Notes: generated from the letters alone by a model not told the origin. Positions 53,701-63,208 are shown, counted from the first letter of the stretch. The stretch is 64,000 nucleotides of DNA from Mesorhizobium sp. B2-4-15 (GCF_006658505.1 NZ_VFUZ01000011.1:62001-126000); one strand, 5' to 3'. A program made the numbers and translations.

Positions 53701-54162
53701 ATGCTCTATCTTCTTGCACTTCTGATCGGCGTCATTGCCGGTCTTCGCGCCATGACCGCGCCGGCCGCCGTCGCCTGGGGTGCGTATCTCGGCTGGCTGC
53801 CGGTCGCCGGCACCTGGGCGAGTTTCATGAGCCATTGGGCCGCCGTCGGCATCTTCACCATCCTGGCCATTGTCGAGCTCATCACCGACCAGCTGCCGTC
53901 AACGCCGAGCCGCAAGGTGCCGCAGCAATTCGGCGCCCGCATCCTGCTTGGCGCCTTCAGCGGCGCGGTGATCGGCGCGACCGGCGGCGCCACCATCGTC
54001 TGCCTGATCGCCGGCGCCATCGGCGCGGTCATCGGTACGCTGGGCGGTGCCGAGGCGCGTGGCCGGCTGGCCGCCGCCTTCGGCAAGGATCCGCCCGCCG
54101 CCTTCATCGAGGACGCGGTGGCGATCATCGGCGGCCTGCTGATCGTGGCGGCCGTGGCGTGA
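53701..54162 (+). CDS. DUF4126 membrane protein
   Basis: A 153-aa integral membrane protein starting at the ATG at 53701. It contains about four hydrophobic helices (LYLLALLIGVIAGLRAMTAPAAVAWGA, AAVGIFTILAIVELITDQLPS, a Gly-rich GAFSGAVIGATGGATIVCLIAGAIGAVIGTLGG, and AIIGGLLIVAAVA). The N-terminal GLRAMTAPA and the DQLPSTPSRKVP loop are DUF4126 wording. The function is unknown. It is coupled by a GTGA overlap to a flavin oxidoreductase. Confidence 0.8.
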   Translation: MLYLLALLIGVIAGLRAMTAPAAVAWGAYLGWLPVAGTWASFMSHWAAVGIFTILAIVELITDQLPSTPSRKVPQQFGARILLGAFSGAVIGATGGATIVCLIAGAIGAVIGTLGGAEARGRLAAAFGKDPPAAFIEDAVAIIGGLLIVAAVA

Positions 54163-55535
54163 CGGCCCGGACCTTCGACGCCATCGTCATCGGCGCCGGG
54201 CAGGCCGGCCCTTCGCTGGCCGGCCGGCTGAACGCGGCGGGCATGAGCGTGGCGCTCGTCGAGCGCAAGCTGATCGGCGGCACCTGCGTCAACACCGGCT
54301 GCATGCCGACCAAGGCTATGGTGGCCAGCGCCTATGCCGCGCATCTCGCCCGCCGCGCCGCCGATTACGGCGTGACGCTCTCCGGCCCCGTCGGGGTCGA
54401 TTATGCCAGGATCAAGGCGCGCAAGGATAAGGTGACGATCGACGCACGCACCAATCTCGAGACATGGATCGCCAGCATGAAGGGCTGTACGCTCTATCGC
54501 GGCCATGCGCGTTTCGAAGCCGCCAACATGGTGCGCGTCGGCGACGACCTTTTGACCGCCGAAAAGATCTTCCTCAACACCGGCGGCCGCGCCGCGGTGC
54601 CCGACCTGCCCGGTATCCATGACATCGATTATCTGACCAATTCCTCGATGATGGACCTCGATGTGCTGCCGCGCCATCTCATCGTCGTCGGCGGCAGCTA
54701 CGTCTCGCTCGAATTCGCGCAGATGTTCCGCCGCTTTGGCTCCGAAGTCACCGTCATCGAGAAAGCCTCCCGGTTGACTGGCCGCGAGGACGAGGACGTC
54801 TCGGCCGCCATCCTGTCGATTCTTGAAAACGAAGGCATATCGGTCCATCTCGGCGCCGACGACATCGCCTTCGCCAGACAGGGCGGGGATGTCGCCGTGA
54901 CCTTCTCGGCCGGCCAGCCGCCGGCTGTCGGCTCACATGTGCTGCTGGCAACCGGGCGGGTGCCCAACACCGACGATCTCGGCTTGGACAAAGCCGGCGT
55001 CGCTGTCGACACACGCGGCTTCGTCACCGTCGACGACCAGTTGCGCACCAGCGTGCCGGGCATCTGGGCGATGGGCGACTGCAACGGCAAGGGCGCCTTC
55101 ACCCACACCTCCTACAACGACTATGAGATCGTCGCCGCCAACCTATTGGACAACGACCTACGTAAGGTCAGCGACCGCATCGAGGCCTATGCGCTCTACA
55201 TCGACCCGCCGCTCGGCCGCTGCGGCATGACCGAAGCGGCCGTGAAGAAATCCGGACGCCGCGCACTGGTCGGCCAGCGGCCGATGACCCGCGTCGGCCG
55301 CGCCGTCGAAAAGGGCGAGACGCAAGGGTTCATGAAGATCCTTGTCGATGCCGACACCAGGGAAATCCTCGGCTGCTCGGTGCTTGGCCCCGGCGGCGAC
55401 GAGGCGGTGCATTGCGTGCTCGACCTGATGTACGCCAGGGCACCCGTCGACACGCTGGCGCGCGCCGTGCACATCCATCCCAATGTCTCGGAACTGCTGC
55501 CCACGATTGCCCAGGAATTGAAGCCGCTGGGCTGA
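54159..55535 (+). CDS. FAD-dependent pyridine nucleotide-disulfide oxidoreductase
   Basis: A 458-aa enzyme starting at the GTG at 54159. FAD site: IVIGAGQAGPSLAGRL. Redox disulfide: GGTCVNTGCMPTK (Cys43/Cys48). NAD(P) site: LIVVGGSYVSLEFAQMF. A second FAD motif is GIWAMGDCNG, and the C-terminal dimer motif HIHPNVSELLPT supplies the His-Glu pair. It belongs to the mercuric reductase/soluble transhydrogenase/dihydrolipoamide dehydrogenase superfamily. The extra Cys pair of MerA's C-terminus is missing, so mercury reduction is not supported. The substrate is unknown. Confidence 0.9.
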   Translation: MTARTFDAIVIGAGQAGPSLAGRLNAAGMSVALVERKLIGGTCVNTGCMPTKAMVASAYAAHLARRAADYGVTLSGPVGVDYARIKARKDKVTIDARTNLETWIASMKGCTLYRGHARFEAANMVRVGDDLLTAEKIFLNTGGRAAVPDLPGIHDIDYLTNSSMMDLDVLPRHLIVVGGSYVSLEFAQMFRRFGSEVTVIEKASRLTGREDEDVSAAILSILENEGISVHLGADDIAFARQGGDVAVTFSAGQPPAVGSHVLLATGRVPNTDDLGLDKAGVAVDTRGFVTVDDQLRTSVPGIWAMGDCNGKGAFTHTSYNDYEIVAANLLDNDLRKVSDRIEAYALYIDPPLGRCGMTEAAVKKSGRRALVGQRPMTRVGRAVEKGETQGFMKILVDADTREILGCSVLGPGGDEAVHCVLDLMYARAPVDTLARAVHIHPNVSELLPTIAQELKPLG

Positions 55536-55713
55536 ACTTGTTACCCTGTGATGCCGGGAAGCCTGTTTGCCGAATGCCCCGGACCAGGTGCTTCGGCGCC
55601 TCGTTCTCTTCTGCTCTCCGTTTTCTGCATTGCTGCATTGCGGCAATAACCATTGCGCCCTGTATGGATCCTCGCGCAGTCTGAAAATTGAACCGATTCA
55701 GTCTGGATACCCC

Positions 55714-56892
55714 ATGCCGTTGCCGATCCTTGCGCTTGCCATTGCGTCCTTCTGCATCGGCACCACCGAATTCGTCATCATGGGCCTGCTGCCGGAGGTC
55801 GCCGCCGACCTTGGCGTGACGATCCCGGCCGCCGGACTGCTGGTCACCGGCTATGCGCTGGGCGTCGTCTTCGGCGCGCCCATCGTGGCGATGGCCACCG
55901 CGCATCTGCCGCGCAAGCCGGTGCTGGTCGGCCTGGCCGCACTGTTCGTCGTCGGCAATCTGTTCTGCGCCATCGCGCCCAATTACTGGCTGTTGATGGC
56001 GGCACGCGTCTTCACCGCCTTTGGCCATGGTGCCTTCTTCGGCATCGGCTCTGTCGTCGCCGCAAGCCTGGTGCCGCGCAACAGGCGCGCCAGCGCCATC
56101 GCGCTGATGTTCGCCGGGCTGACGCTCGCCAACATCCTCGGCGTTCCGGCCGGCACCGCGTTGGGCGAGGCCTTCGGCTGGCGCGCCACCTTCCTGGCCG
56201 TGGTCGGCATCGGCCTGATCTCGGTCGCGGCCATCGCCTGGCTGGTGCCGTCAGACGTCACTGAACCGAGCGGAGGCGGCCTGCGCGCCGAAGTCCGTGT
56301 GCTCGGCAAGCTGCAGGTGTGGCTGGCGATGCTGATCGCGGCGCTTACCTCAGCCAGTCTTTTCGCCGTTTTCACCTATATCAAACCCTACCTCACCGAC
56401 GTGTCGGGCCTGTCGACCTCGGCAGTGACCTGGGTGCTTTTGCTGTTCGGCGCCGGCATGACCATCGGCAACATCATCGGCGGCAGGCTGGCCGACTGGA
56501 AGCTGATGCCGACGGTGATCGGCACGCTGCTGTTGATGGCCCTGCTGTTCGTCTGCTTCATGCAGTTCGGCGCGATCGCCACTGTTGCCATCGGCATCGT
56601 CTTCCTGTGGGGTCTGCTGATCTTCGTCGTCGTGCCGCCGCTGCAGATCCGCGTCGTAGAGGCCGCTTCCGAAGGACCGAACCTCGCCGCGACGCTGAAC
56701 CAGGGCGCCTTCAATGTCGGCAATGCCGGCGGCGCCTGGATCGGCGGCTTGGCTCTTTCCGCCGGCGTGTCCTATGCCAATTTGCCGCTGGTCGGCGCGG
56801 TGCTCGCTCTGCTGGCGGTCACCGTGGCGGTGCTTTCGCAGGCACTGGACCGGCGCGCGCCCGTCACCGCCCTTCAGCCTGCCGCCGAGTAG
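55714..56892 (+). CDS. MFS transporter, DHA1-type exporter
   Basis: A 392-aa permease starting at the ATG at 55714, with about 12 helices. The N-terminal IASFCIGTTEFVIMGLLPEVAADLGVTI is the opening of the AraJ/Cmx/sugar-efflux DHA1 branch, and motif A is present in loop 2-3 as HLPRKPVLVG. The middle loop is short (EPSGGGLRAEV). These carriers export drugs, arabinose-like sugars or chloramphenicol using the proton gradient. The substrate is unknown. It appears to stand alone. Confidence 0.9.
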   Translation: MPLPILALAIASFCIGTTEFVIMGLLPEVAADLGVTIPAAGLLVTGYALGVVFGAPIVAMATAHLPRKPVLVGLAALFVVGNLFCAIAPNYWLLMAARVFTAFGHGAFFGIGSVVAASLVPRNRRASAIALMFAGLTLANILGVPAGTALGEAFGWRATFLAVVGIGLISVAAIAWLVPSDVTEPSGGGLRAEVRVLGKLQVWLAMLIAALTSASLFAVFTYIKPYLTDVSGLSTSAVTWVLLLFGAGMTIGNIIGGRLADWKLMPTVIGTLLLMALLFVCFMQFGAIATVAIGIVFLWGLLIFVVVPPLQIRVVEAASEGPNLAATLNQGAFNVGNAGGAWIGGLALSAGVSYANLPLVGAVLALLAVTVAVLSQALDRRAPVTALQPAAE

Positions 56893-56978
56893 CCACTTGC
56901 GCCCATAGCGCGGCGGACTGGACCAATCGACATCGGCACCTTCAATGGGCATGTCTTCTCGCTTCAGTGGAGGAAGTC

Positions 56979-58034
56979 ATGCAGAAATCGATCGAACGCA
57001 TCGCCGGCGACAGCGAGGGCGTTTCCTACGAATTCCCGGTGTTCCGCTTCGCCGGGGCTGACAAGGCCGCACCTTCGGCCTATCTGCAGGCGGCACTCCA
57101 TGCCGGCGAACTGCCGGGCGTCGTCGCCATCGACGCCTTGATGCCGGCGCTGAACAAGGCTGAAGCCGAAGGCCGCATCAGGGGCAACATCACCATCGTG
57201 CCCTGGGCCAACCCGATCGGCCGCGCGCAATATCATTTCGGCGAGCACCAGGGTCGCTTTCACCTGGGCACCCGCACCAACTTCAACAGAGGCTTTCCGC
57301 TGCTCCCGGCACCGGATGCCGCCCTGTTGCCCAACACCACGCTTGGCGGCGCCGATCAGCGGCTGAAGTCACGTCTGGTGCAGCTGTCGCTCGGCCACGA
57401 CATCGTGCTTGACCTGCACTGCGACGACGAGGGTCTCGCCTATCTCTACATCCATACCAGCCTGTGGCCGGCGATGGCCGATTGCGCCGCCGCCATGGGC
57501 GTCGATGCGGTGGTGCTGTGGAGCGAGGACACTGACGGCACCTTCGAGGGCGCGTCGATCATGCCCTACCAGAACGCGCCCGCCGATGTGGCGAAGTTCG
57601 ACCGCCGCGTTGCCACCACGGTCGAATATCGCGGCATCCTCGATGTCGATGGCGCGCTGGCCGCGGCCGACGCCGAAGGGCTCTACCGGCTGCTGGTGGC
57701 GCGCGGCGTGATCGCCGACAGCGCCCTGCCCGCTCCAGGTTCCTTCAAGGGCGTCGTCGCACCGCTCGAAAACATCGACATGATGCCGGCGCCCCGCGCC
57801 GGTGCCGTCCTCTACGACGTCAAGCCCGGCGACCGCGTCGTCAGGGGCGCACGTCTCGCCACCATCCTCCATGCCCCGGGCGAAGCCGATGGCCGCACGG
57901 AGGTGTTCGCGCCGCAGGATGGCGTCATCCTGACCCGCCGCTCACGCCGCATCATCCGCGCCGGCGAGGATCTGTTGAAACTGACCGGCGACAGGAAGAG
58001 CGCCGACGCAAGATCGGGTACGCTCGAGGATTGA
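56979..58034 (+). CDS. Succinylglutamate desuccinylase/aspartoacylase-type metallohydrolase
   Basis: A 351-aa zinc hydrolase of the M14-like AstE/AspA family, starting at the ATG at 56979 with GGAGGAAG upstream. Zinc ligands: the HAGELPG motif (His and Glu near residues 38-43) and the later LDLHCDD His. The C-terminal 90 residues form the beta-barrel typical of the family (VLYDVKPGDRVVRGARLATIL). It cleaves an N-acyl amino acid or related amide. It is not beside arginine or ectoine genes, so the substrate cannot be given. It is the last gene before the trp leader. Confidence 0.88.
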   Translation: MQKSIERIAGDSEGVSYEFPVFRFAGADKAAPSAYLQAALHAGELPGVVAIDALMPALNKAEAEGRIRGNITIVPWANPIGRAQYHFGEHQGRFHLGTRTNFNRGFPLLPAPDAALLPNTTLGGADQRLKSRLVQLSLGHDIVLDLHCDDEGLAYLYIHTSLWPAMADCAAAMGVDAVVLWSEDTDGTFEGASIMPYQNAPADVAKFDRRVATTVEYRGILDVDGALAAADAEGLYRLLVARGVIADSALPAPGSFKGVVAPLENIDMMPAPRAGAVLYDVKPGDRVVRGARLATILHAPGEADGRTEVFAPQDGVILTRRSRRIIRAGEDLLKLTGDRKSADARSGTLED

Positions 58035-58097
58035 GGCCGGGCGCCTTCGCACCGAATCCAGTTGCGTGGCCACTCAATCGCCGCTATGGGAATCCCG

Positions 58098-58142
58098 ATG
58101 AACATGCGTTCGACCAAGACCATTTGGTGGTGGGCCTGCTGA
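58098..58142 (+). CDS. trpL: trp leader peptide (peTrpL)
   Basis: A 14-aa open frame, MNMRSTKTIWWWAC, with three consecutive Trp codons at 58125-58133 and a TGA stop. It lies 125 nt upstream of trpE(G) and just before a terminator hairpin. This is the ribosome-mediated attenuator leader known for rhizobia. The rhizobial leader RNA is also released as a small RNA and the peptide has its own regulatory role in Sinorhizobium meliloti; here that is inference. Confidence 0.92.
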   Translation: MNMRSTKTIWWWAC

Positions 58143-58181
58143 CAGCGGCCTGTTCGAACGCGTGCGCGTGAAAAGAGAGGG

Positions 58182-58218
58182 TGGCCGCAACGGAATGTCC
58201 GGGCGGCCATTTGTTTTT
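58182..58218 (+). terminator. trp attenuator terminator
   Basis: TGGCCGC (58182-58188) and GCGGCCA (58203-58209) with an inner CGGA/TCCG, followed by TTTGTTTTTT. This is the intrinsic terminator that forms when Trp is plentiful and the leader is translated through the Trp codons. The upstream segment at about 58134-58155 (GCGGCC at 58145-58150) can pair with the left arm as antiterminator. Confidence 0.88.
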
Positions 58219-58266
58219 TAAAGCCATTCCCGGGTCCGTTGCCCCAAGTAGCTGATGGAGACGGCA

Positions 58267-60456
58267 ATGACGATGCAGGTTCTGGAAAACGGCGCTGAGC
58301 GCTTCATGACCGCGGGTGGCATCACCATCACCCGCGAACACCACGACCGGCCTTATGAGGGCGCGATCGACACCTATGTCGACGGGCTGAATTCCCGGCG
58401 CGGCGCGGTGTTTTCCTCCAACTACGAATATCCCGGCCGCTACACGCGCTGGGACACCGCCATCATCGATCCGCCTTTGGTGATCTCGGCCCGCGGCCGC
58501 GCCATGCGCGTCGAGGCGCTGAACAGCCGTGGCCAGGCGCTGCTGCCGGTCATCGGCAAGACGCTCGGCGCTCTCCCTGAGGTCACGATCGCCGAGACCT
58601 CCAAGAAGCTGATCCGTCTCGACGTTGCCAAACCCGGCCGTGTCTTCACCGAGGAGGAGCGCAGCCGCGTTCCCTCCGTCTTCACCGTGCTGCGCGCCAT
58701 CACCGCCTTGTTCAAGACCGCCGAGGACGCCAATCTCGGCCTCTACGGTGCCTTCGGCTACGACCTCGCCTTCCAGTTCGACCCGATCGACCACACCCTC
58801 GTCCGCAAGGAGAGCCAGCGCGACCTGGTGCTGTTCCTGCCCGACGAGATTCTTGTCGTCGACCACTATTCGGCCAAGGCCTGGACCGACCGCTACGATT
58901 ATTCGGGCGAAGGCTTTTCGACCGAAGGTCTGCCGCGCGATGTGGTGGCCGAGCCGTTCAAGACTGCCGACCGCATCCCACCGCGCGGCGACCACGAGCC
59001 CGGCGAATACGCCAATCTGGTGCGCCGCGCGATGGAGAGCTTCAAGCGCGGCGACCTGTTCGAGGTGGTGCCCGGCCAGATGTTCTACGAGCGCTGCGAG
59101 ACACAGCCGTCCGAGATCTCGCGCAAGCTGAAGTCGATCAACCCCTCGCCCTATTCCTTCTTCATCAACCTGGGCGAAGGCGAATATCTGATCGGCGCCT
59201 CGCCGGAGATGTTCGTGCGCGTCAACGGCCGCCGCGTCGAGACCTGCCCGATCTCCGGCACTATCAAGCGCGGCGACGACGCCATCTCGGACTCCGAGCA
59301 GATCATCAAACTGCTCAATTCCAAGAAGGACGAATCCGAGCTGACAATGTGCTCGGATGTCGACCGCAACGACAAGTCGCGCGTCTGCGACCCAGGCTCG
59401 GTGCGCGTCATCGGCCGCCGCCAGATCGAGATGTATTCGCGCCTGATCCACACCGTGGATCACATCGAAGGGCGCCTGCGCGAAGGCATGGACGCCTTTG
59501 ACGCGTTTCTCTCGCATGCCTGGGCGGTCACCGTCACCGGCGCGCCGAAACTGTGGGCCATGCGCTTCATCGAGCAGAACGAGAAGAGCCCGCGCGCCTG
59601 GTACGGCGGTGCGATCGGCATGGTCAACTTCAACGGCGACATGAATACGGGGCTCACGCTGCGCACCATCCGCATCAAGGACGGCATCGCCGAGGTGCGC
59701 GCCGGCGCCACATTGCTTTTCGACAGCATTCCCGAGGAAGAAGAAGCCGAAACCGAACTGAAGGCATCCGCCATGCTCTCCGCCATCCGCGACGCCAAAT
59801 CGGGCAATTCGACCAGCACCGAGCGTACCACCGCGCGCGTCGGCGACGGCGTCAACATCCTGCTCGTCGACCACGAGGATAGCTTCGTCCACACGCTGGC
59901 CAACTACTTCCGCCAGACCGGCGCCAATGTCTCGACCGTGCGCTCGCCAGTGCCGGAGGAAGTCTTCGAGCGGCTGAAGCCCGACCTTGTCGTGCTGTCG
60001 CCCGGTCCCGGCACGCCGAAGGACTTCGATTGCGCCGCGACCATCAAGAAGGCGCGCGCCCGCGACCTGCCGATCTTCGGCGTCTGCCTTGGCCTGCAGG
60101 CGCTGGCCGAAGCCTATGGCGGCGAACTGCGGCAGCTGCATATTCCCATGCACGGCAAGCCGTCGCGCATCCGCGTTTCCAAGCCGGGCATCATCTTCTC
60201 CGGCCTGCCCAAGGAAGTCACCGTCGGCCGCTATCATTCGATCTTCGCCGATCCGGTGCGCCTGCCCGATGACTTCATCGTCACGGCCGAAACGGAGGAC
60301 GGCGTCATCATGGCCTTCGAGCACCGCAAGGAGCCGATCGCCGCTGTGCAGTTCCATCCGGAATCGATCATGACGCTCGGCCACAATGCCGGCATGCGCA
60401 TCATCGAGAACATCGTCGCCCACCTGCCGCGCAAGGCCAAGGAAAAGGCAGCCTGA
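58267..60456 (+). CDS. trpE: Anthranilate synthase, fused TrpE-TrpG
   Basis: A 729-aa fused enzyme, trpE(G). The TrpE part (about 1-515) has the chorismate-binding wording: [51 protein letters not shown] and [21 protein letters not shown]. The TrpG amidotransferase (about 530-729) has the nucleophile Cys607 in [15 protein letters not shown] and the His-Glu pair in AVQFHPES. The ATG at 58267 has GGAG 6 nt upstream; the ATG at 58255 is also in frame. Fused TrpE-G is typical of Rhizobiales. It makes anthranilate from chorismate and glutamine, is controlled by the trpL attenuator, and is followed after 5 nt by a metal transporter. Confidence 0.96.
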   Translation: MTMQVLENGAERFMTAGGITITREHHDRPYEGAIDTYVDGLNSRRGAVFSSNYEYPGRYTRWDTAIIDPPLVISARGRAMRVEALNSRGQALLPVIGKTLGALPEVTIAETSKKLIRLDVAKPGRVFTEEERSRVPSVFTVLRAITALFKTAEDANLGLYGAFGYDLAFQFDPIDHTLVRKESQRDLVLFLPDEILVVDHYSAKAWTDRYDYSGEGFSTEGLPRDVVAEPFKTADRIPPRGDHEPGEYANLVRRAMESFKRGDLFEVVPGQMFYERCETQPSEISRKLKSINPSPYSFFINLGEGEYLIGASPEMFVRVNGRRVETCPISGTIKRGDDAISDSEQIIKLLNSKKDESELTMCSDVDRNDKSRVCDPGSVRVIGRRQIEMYSRLIHTVDHIEGRLREGMDAFDAFLSHAWAVTVTGAPKLWAMRFIEQNEKSPRAWYGGAIGMVNFNGDMNTGLTLRTIRIKDGIAEVRAGATLLFDSIPEEEEAETELKASAMLSAIRDAKSGNSTSTERTTARVGDGVNILLVDHEDSFVHTLANYFRQTGANVSTVRSPVPEEVFERLKPDLVVLSPGPGTPKDFDCAATIKKARARDLPIFGVCLGLQALAEAYGGELRQLHIPMHGKPSRIRVSKPGIIFSGLPKEVTVGRYHSIFADPVRLPDDFIVTAETEDGVIMAFEHRKEPIAAVQFHPESIMTLGHNAGMRIIENIVAHLPRKAKEKAA

Positions 60457-60461
60457 CGCTG

Positions 60462-61409
60462 ATGGCCGAAGCCGAGAACTCGATGGCGATCGGGGCCAAG
60501 GCGGCCGCGAAGCAAAAGGTCGCCGGGCTCGCCTTCTGGTCGATCGTGGTCGCCTTTGTCGTGCTCGCGCTGAAAGCAGCCGCCTGGTACATCACCGGCT
60601 CCGTCGCGCTCTATTCCGACGCGCTGGAATCGATCGTCAACGTCATTGCCTCGGTCGCCGCCTTATGGGCGATCCAGGTCAGCTACAAGCCGGCCGACCA
60701 GGACCATCCGTTCGGCCATCACAAGGCCGAATATTTCTCGGCCGTGCTGGAAGGCGTGCTGATCGTGCTCGCCGCGCTTCTGATCCTCAACGAAGTCTGG
60801 CGTTCCTGGCAGGCACCCGCGCCGCTCGAACAGCCTTGGGAAGGTCTTGCCGTCAACGGCATCGCCACTGTCATCAATGCCTTCTGGGCCTGGACGCTGA
60901 TCCGTGCCGGCAGGACCGAGAAGTCGCCGGCGCTGGTTGCCGACGGCAATCACATCATGACCGACGTGGTGACCTCGATCGGCGTCTTCGGCGGCTTGGT
61001 CGGGGCGATCCTGACCGGTTGGCGGATCCTCGATCCGGCGCTGGCCGTCATCGTGGCGCTCAACATCCTGTGGCAGGGCTGGCATGTCATCGGCTCGTCG
61101 ATGAACGGATTGATGGACCGCGCCGTCGACACGACCGAAAACATGCGCATCCGCGACATCATCTCGTCCAATTGCAAGGGCGCGCTGGAGGTGCATGACC
61201 TCAAGACCCGCATCGCCGGCCGCGCCACCTTCATCGAGTTCCATCTGGTCGTCGACGCCGACATGTCGGTCGGGGCCAGCCATGTCATCTGCGACCGCAT
61301 CGAGGACGCGCTGAAGGCAGAGATCCCCTCGGTGCGGGTGACGATCCATGTCGAACCGGACGACGAAGCCAAGCTGCCGAAGGGCACGACGGCGGTGCCG
61401 TTCGCCTGA
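60462..61409 (+). CDS. Cation diffusion facilitator (CDF) metal transporter
   Basis: A 315-aa exporter with six helices and a C-terminal cytosolic domain. Metal-site residues: SDALESIVN in helix 2, the HPFGHHKAEYFS loop, and DGNHIMTDVVTS (H-x3-D) in helix 5. The C-terminal domain has LEVHDLKTRIAGRATFIEFHLVVD and a final VRVTIHVEP. It probably exports Zn2+, Fe2+, Mn2+ or Co2+ from the cytosol. It begins 5 nt after trpE(G), so it is probably on the same transcript and subject to trp attenuation. Confidence 0.9.
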   Translation: MAEAENSMAIGAKAAAKQKVAGLAFWSIVVAFVVLALKAAAWYITGSVALYSDALESIVNVIASVAALWAIQVSYKPADQDHPFGHHKAEYFSAVLEGVLIVLAALLILNEVWRSWQAPAPLEQPWEGLAVNGIATVINAFWAWTLIRAGRTEKSPALVADGNHIMTDVVTSIGVFGGLVGAILTGWRILDPALAVIVALNILWQGWHVIGSSMNGLMDRAVDTTENMRIRDIISSNCKGALEVHDLKTRIAGRATFIEFHLVVDADMSVGASHVICDRIEDALKAEIPSVRVTIHVEPDDEAKLPKGTTAVPFA

Positions 61410-61411
61410 CG

Positions 61412-61798
61412 TCACCACGTTTCGAGTGAGAGATCCTTGATCCGCTCGAATTCCCGGATATTGCGGGTTATCAGGGTTAGCCCTCTGGCGCGCGCCTGGC
61501 CCGCGATCAAAACATCATAGGGTCCAATAGGGGTTCCGAAAGCCGCTAGCATCGCACGAATTTCACCGGCATGTCTTGCGTCTTCATGGTCAAACTCAAG
61601 TACCGGAAACCGAAGCGCTTCAATTCGCTCCAGATTGCCGGCTTGTTGCCAACTCTTGTAAGCGCCGTAGTACAGTTCGTGGGCGACAATCGTTGAAAGC
61701 GCGTAGTCCTGTGGCCCGTGCCGCTTGAGCCGCTTCAACAAATCCGCATCTCGTTTTACGACCGCAATAATAGCGTTGGTGTCGAGCAAATAGATCAC
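61412..61798 (-). CDS. vapC: VapC-like PIN-domain toxin
   Basis: A 128-aa PIN-domain ribonuclease. Acidic active-site residues: Asp6 in YLLDTNAIIAVV, Glu41 in VAHELYYGAYKS, and Asp in PIGPYDVLIAGQARARGLTLITRN. VapC toxins cleave initiator tRNA or rRNA. It overlaps the upstream antitoxin by 4 nt and ends 2 nt from the convergent CDF gene. It is a standard type II pair. Confidence 0.92.
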   Translation of the reverse strand: MIYLLDTNAIIAVVKRDADLLKRLKRHGPQDYALSTIVAHELYYGAYKSWQQAGNLERIEALRFPVLEFDHEDARHAGEIRAMLAAFGTPIGPYDVLIAGQARARGLTLITRNIREFERIKDLSLETW

Positions 61799-62040
61799 TT
61801 GAATACATCGTCGAGAGCCGGCCGCACCTGTTCAGCGGGTTGCTCCGAAGCGGCCTCGATAAAATCGTCGTCCACCGGCCCGGTGAGTTGGTCGAGCCAT
61901 GCCCAGTCTTGCGCCAGCGGTTCGAGAATAACAGTTTTCCCGTGGCGCCGAATCGAAACCTCGTCGGTTTCGAAACGGAATTCCTTCGGCAAGCGTACCG
62001 CTTGCGAACGACCCGACCAGAATACCTTTGCCTTTTCCAT
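61795..62040 (-). CDS. vapB: VapB-like antitoxin
   Basis: An 81-aa SpoVT/AbrB-type antitoxin, MEKAKVFWSGRSQAVRLPKEFRFETDEVSIRRHGKTVIL, the swapped-hairpin DNA-binding fold, then a C-terminal acidic tail (PVDDDFIEAASEQP...) that blocks VapC. The ATG at 62040 is chosen; a GTG one codon upstream is in frame. It overlaps vapC by 4 nt and would autorepress the pair. Confidence 0.9.
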   Translation of the reverse strand: MEKAKVFWSGRSQAVRLPKEFRFETDEVSIRRHGKTVILEPLAQDWAWLDQLTGPVDDDFIEAASEQPAEQVRPALDDVFK

Positions 62041-62107
62041 CACTCTATCCTCAGATGAGATATAGCAAAGATATATGCCATCTGGGCACCGCGGACAAGA
62101 TAGGCGG

Positions 62108-63208
62108 TTACGGCGCGCAGGCCGATTGCGGCATCGGCTCCAGCCGGTAGACCTTGTCGTCCGATTTCGTCTTGCCGTCGGCGGCCTTCGAGCAAAAATC
62201 GACGACCGCCAGGCTGCTGTTGGGATTGGCCAGCATCATCGTGCCGTTGGCGCCGCGTTTGAGGAAGATTTCCTTTTGCGCGATGTCGCAGGAGAAATCG
62301 CTCATCTTCGAGCTCGCGGCACAGCGCCATTGATCGGCCTCGCCCTGGCAGGAATAGGTCTGCGTGACCTTTCCCGACTTCTGCCTAGCGGTGACCGAAA
62401 CCGCGATGTCGGCGCCGTCAGGCCAGTTGGTGGCGTCGCCGCCAGAAGCGAAGGATGCCAGTTCCACCGGCCCGCGGAAAACCCGGATCGACTGCGCCAG
62501 TTGATTGGGGTGCGAGGCCAGATGCGCTGCATCATAGTCGCGGCCGTAGCAAAAGGCCTGGTCGGGCTTCAGCCGCTCGCGCAACGGGGGGCCGAGCGCC
62601 GGATCGATCGGATCTATGCGCGCGAACTCGGCCTTGCAGGTCGCGGCCGGCATCGGGTCGAGGCGGAAATTGTCGTCCTCCGAGCCGAGCGCCCGCCTGG
62701 TGTATTCCGCCGTGCCGAGTTCCTCCTCCGAATCGGCATCGAGATAGATGTCGGGCTGCAGGTCCGAGAGCATCAGCCGGCCTTTGTCGTCGACCTTCAG
62801 CGACGCCAGCGTGCGGTCGCAGTCCATGCCGCAATGGATGGGGCCCGATTTGCCGTCCTCGGACTGGCGGTTGCACCAGCCGCCCGCCCATTGAGGCGCC
62901 TTGGCGCCGCGCACGGTGGTGGTGACGAAGCCATTGTAGGAGGTGTCGGACGGCGCCGGTTCCTCGTTCGGACGGCTGACCGGATCGTGCCCGTAATAGA
63001 AGAAGATCCGCGCCACCTTCTGCTTCGGGTGCGCCTTCAGCTGTGCCGCGTCATAGACACGGCCGAAGCAAGCATCCGCCCCGTTCGGGCTGAGTTCGGT
63101 GAGTTTCGGTGCATCATCGGCGCAAGCCGGACCGGAAAGCGCGCCGAGCAGCGCTGCGCCCAATCCGGCGGTGAAGACGGCCCTCCAATCCAGCCCCTTG
63201 AACGCCAT
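62108..63208 (-). CDS. Exported protein with an internal duplication
   Basis: A 366-aa protein with a signal peptide (about 1-30, FTAGLGAALLGALSGPACA). Two homologous halves are visible: CFGRVYDAAQLKAHPKQKV in the first and CYGRDYDAAHLASHPNQL in the second, and matching RLDPMPAATC and RLEPMPQSAC ends. Each half has four or more Cys (CxMDC, for example, in the first), so disulfides are likely. I do not recognise the family; it is probably a periplasmic beta-rich protein. It is divergent from the DsrE-like gene. Confidence 0.75.
   Translation of the reverse strand: MAFKGLDWRAVFTAGLGAALLGALSGPACADDAPKLTELSPNGADACFGRVYDAAQLKAHPKQKVARIFFYYGHDPVSRPNEEPAPSDTSYNGFVTTTVRGAKAPQWAGGWCNRQSEDGKSGPIHCGMDCDRTLASLKVDDKGRLMLSDLQPDIYLDADSEEELGTAEYTRRALGSEDDNFRLDPMPAATCKAEFARIDPIDPALGPPLRERLKPDQAFCYGRDYDAAHLASHPNQLAQSIRVFRGPVELASFASGGDATNWPDGADIAVSVTARQKSGKVTQTYSCQGEADQWRCAASSKMSDFSCDIAQKEIFLKRGANGTMMLANPNSSLAVVDFCSKAADGKTKSDDKVYRLEPMPQSACAP

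Noticed and set aside
54159..55535. Mercuric reductase (merA)
   Set aside because: The redox Cys pair is shared with the whole superfamily, but the C-terminal Cys-Cys and the N-terminal metal-binding domain of MerA are missing and no mer genes are nearby.
58084..60423. 779-codon open frame antisense to trpE(G)
   Set aside because: Shadow of the trpE(G) gene; it also runs across the attenuator, which would be incompatible with a coding role there.
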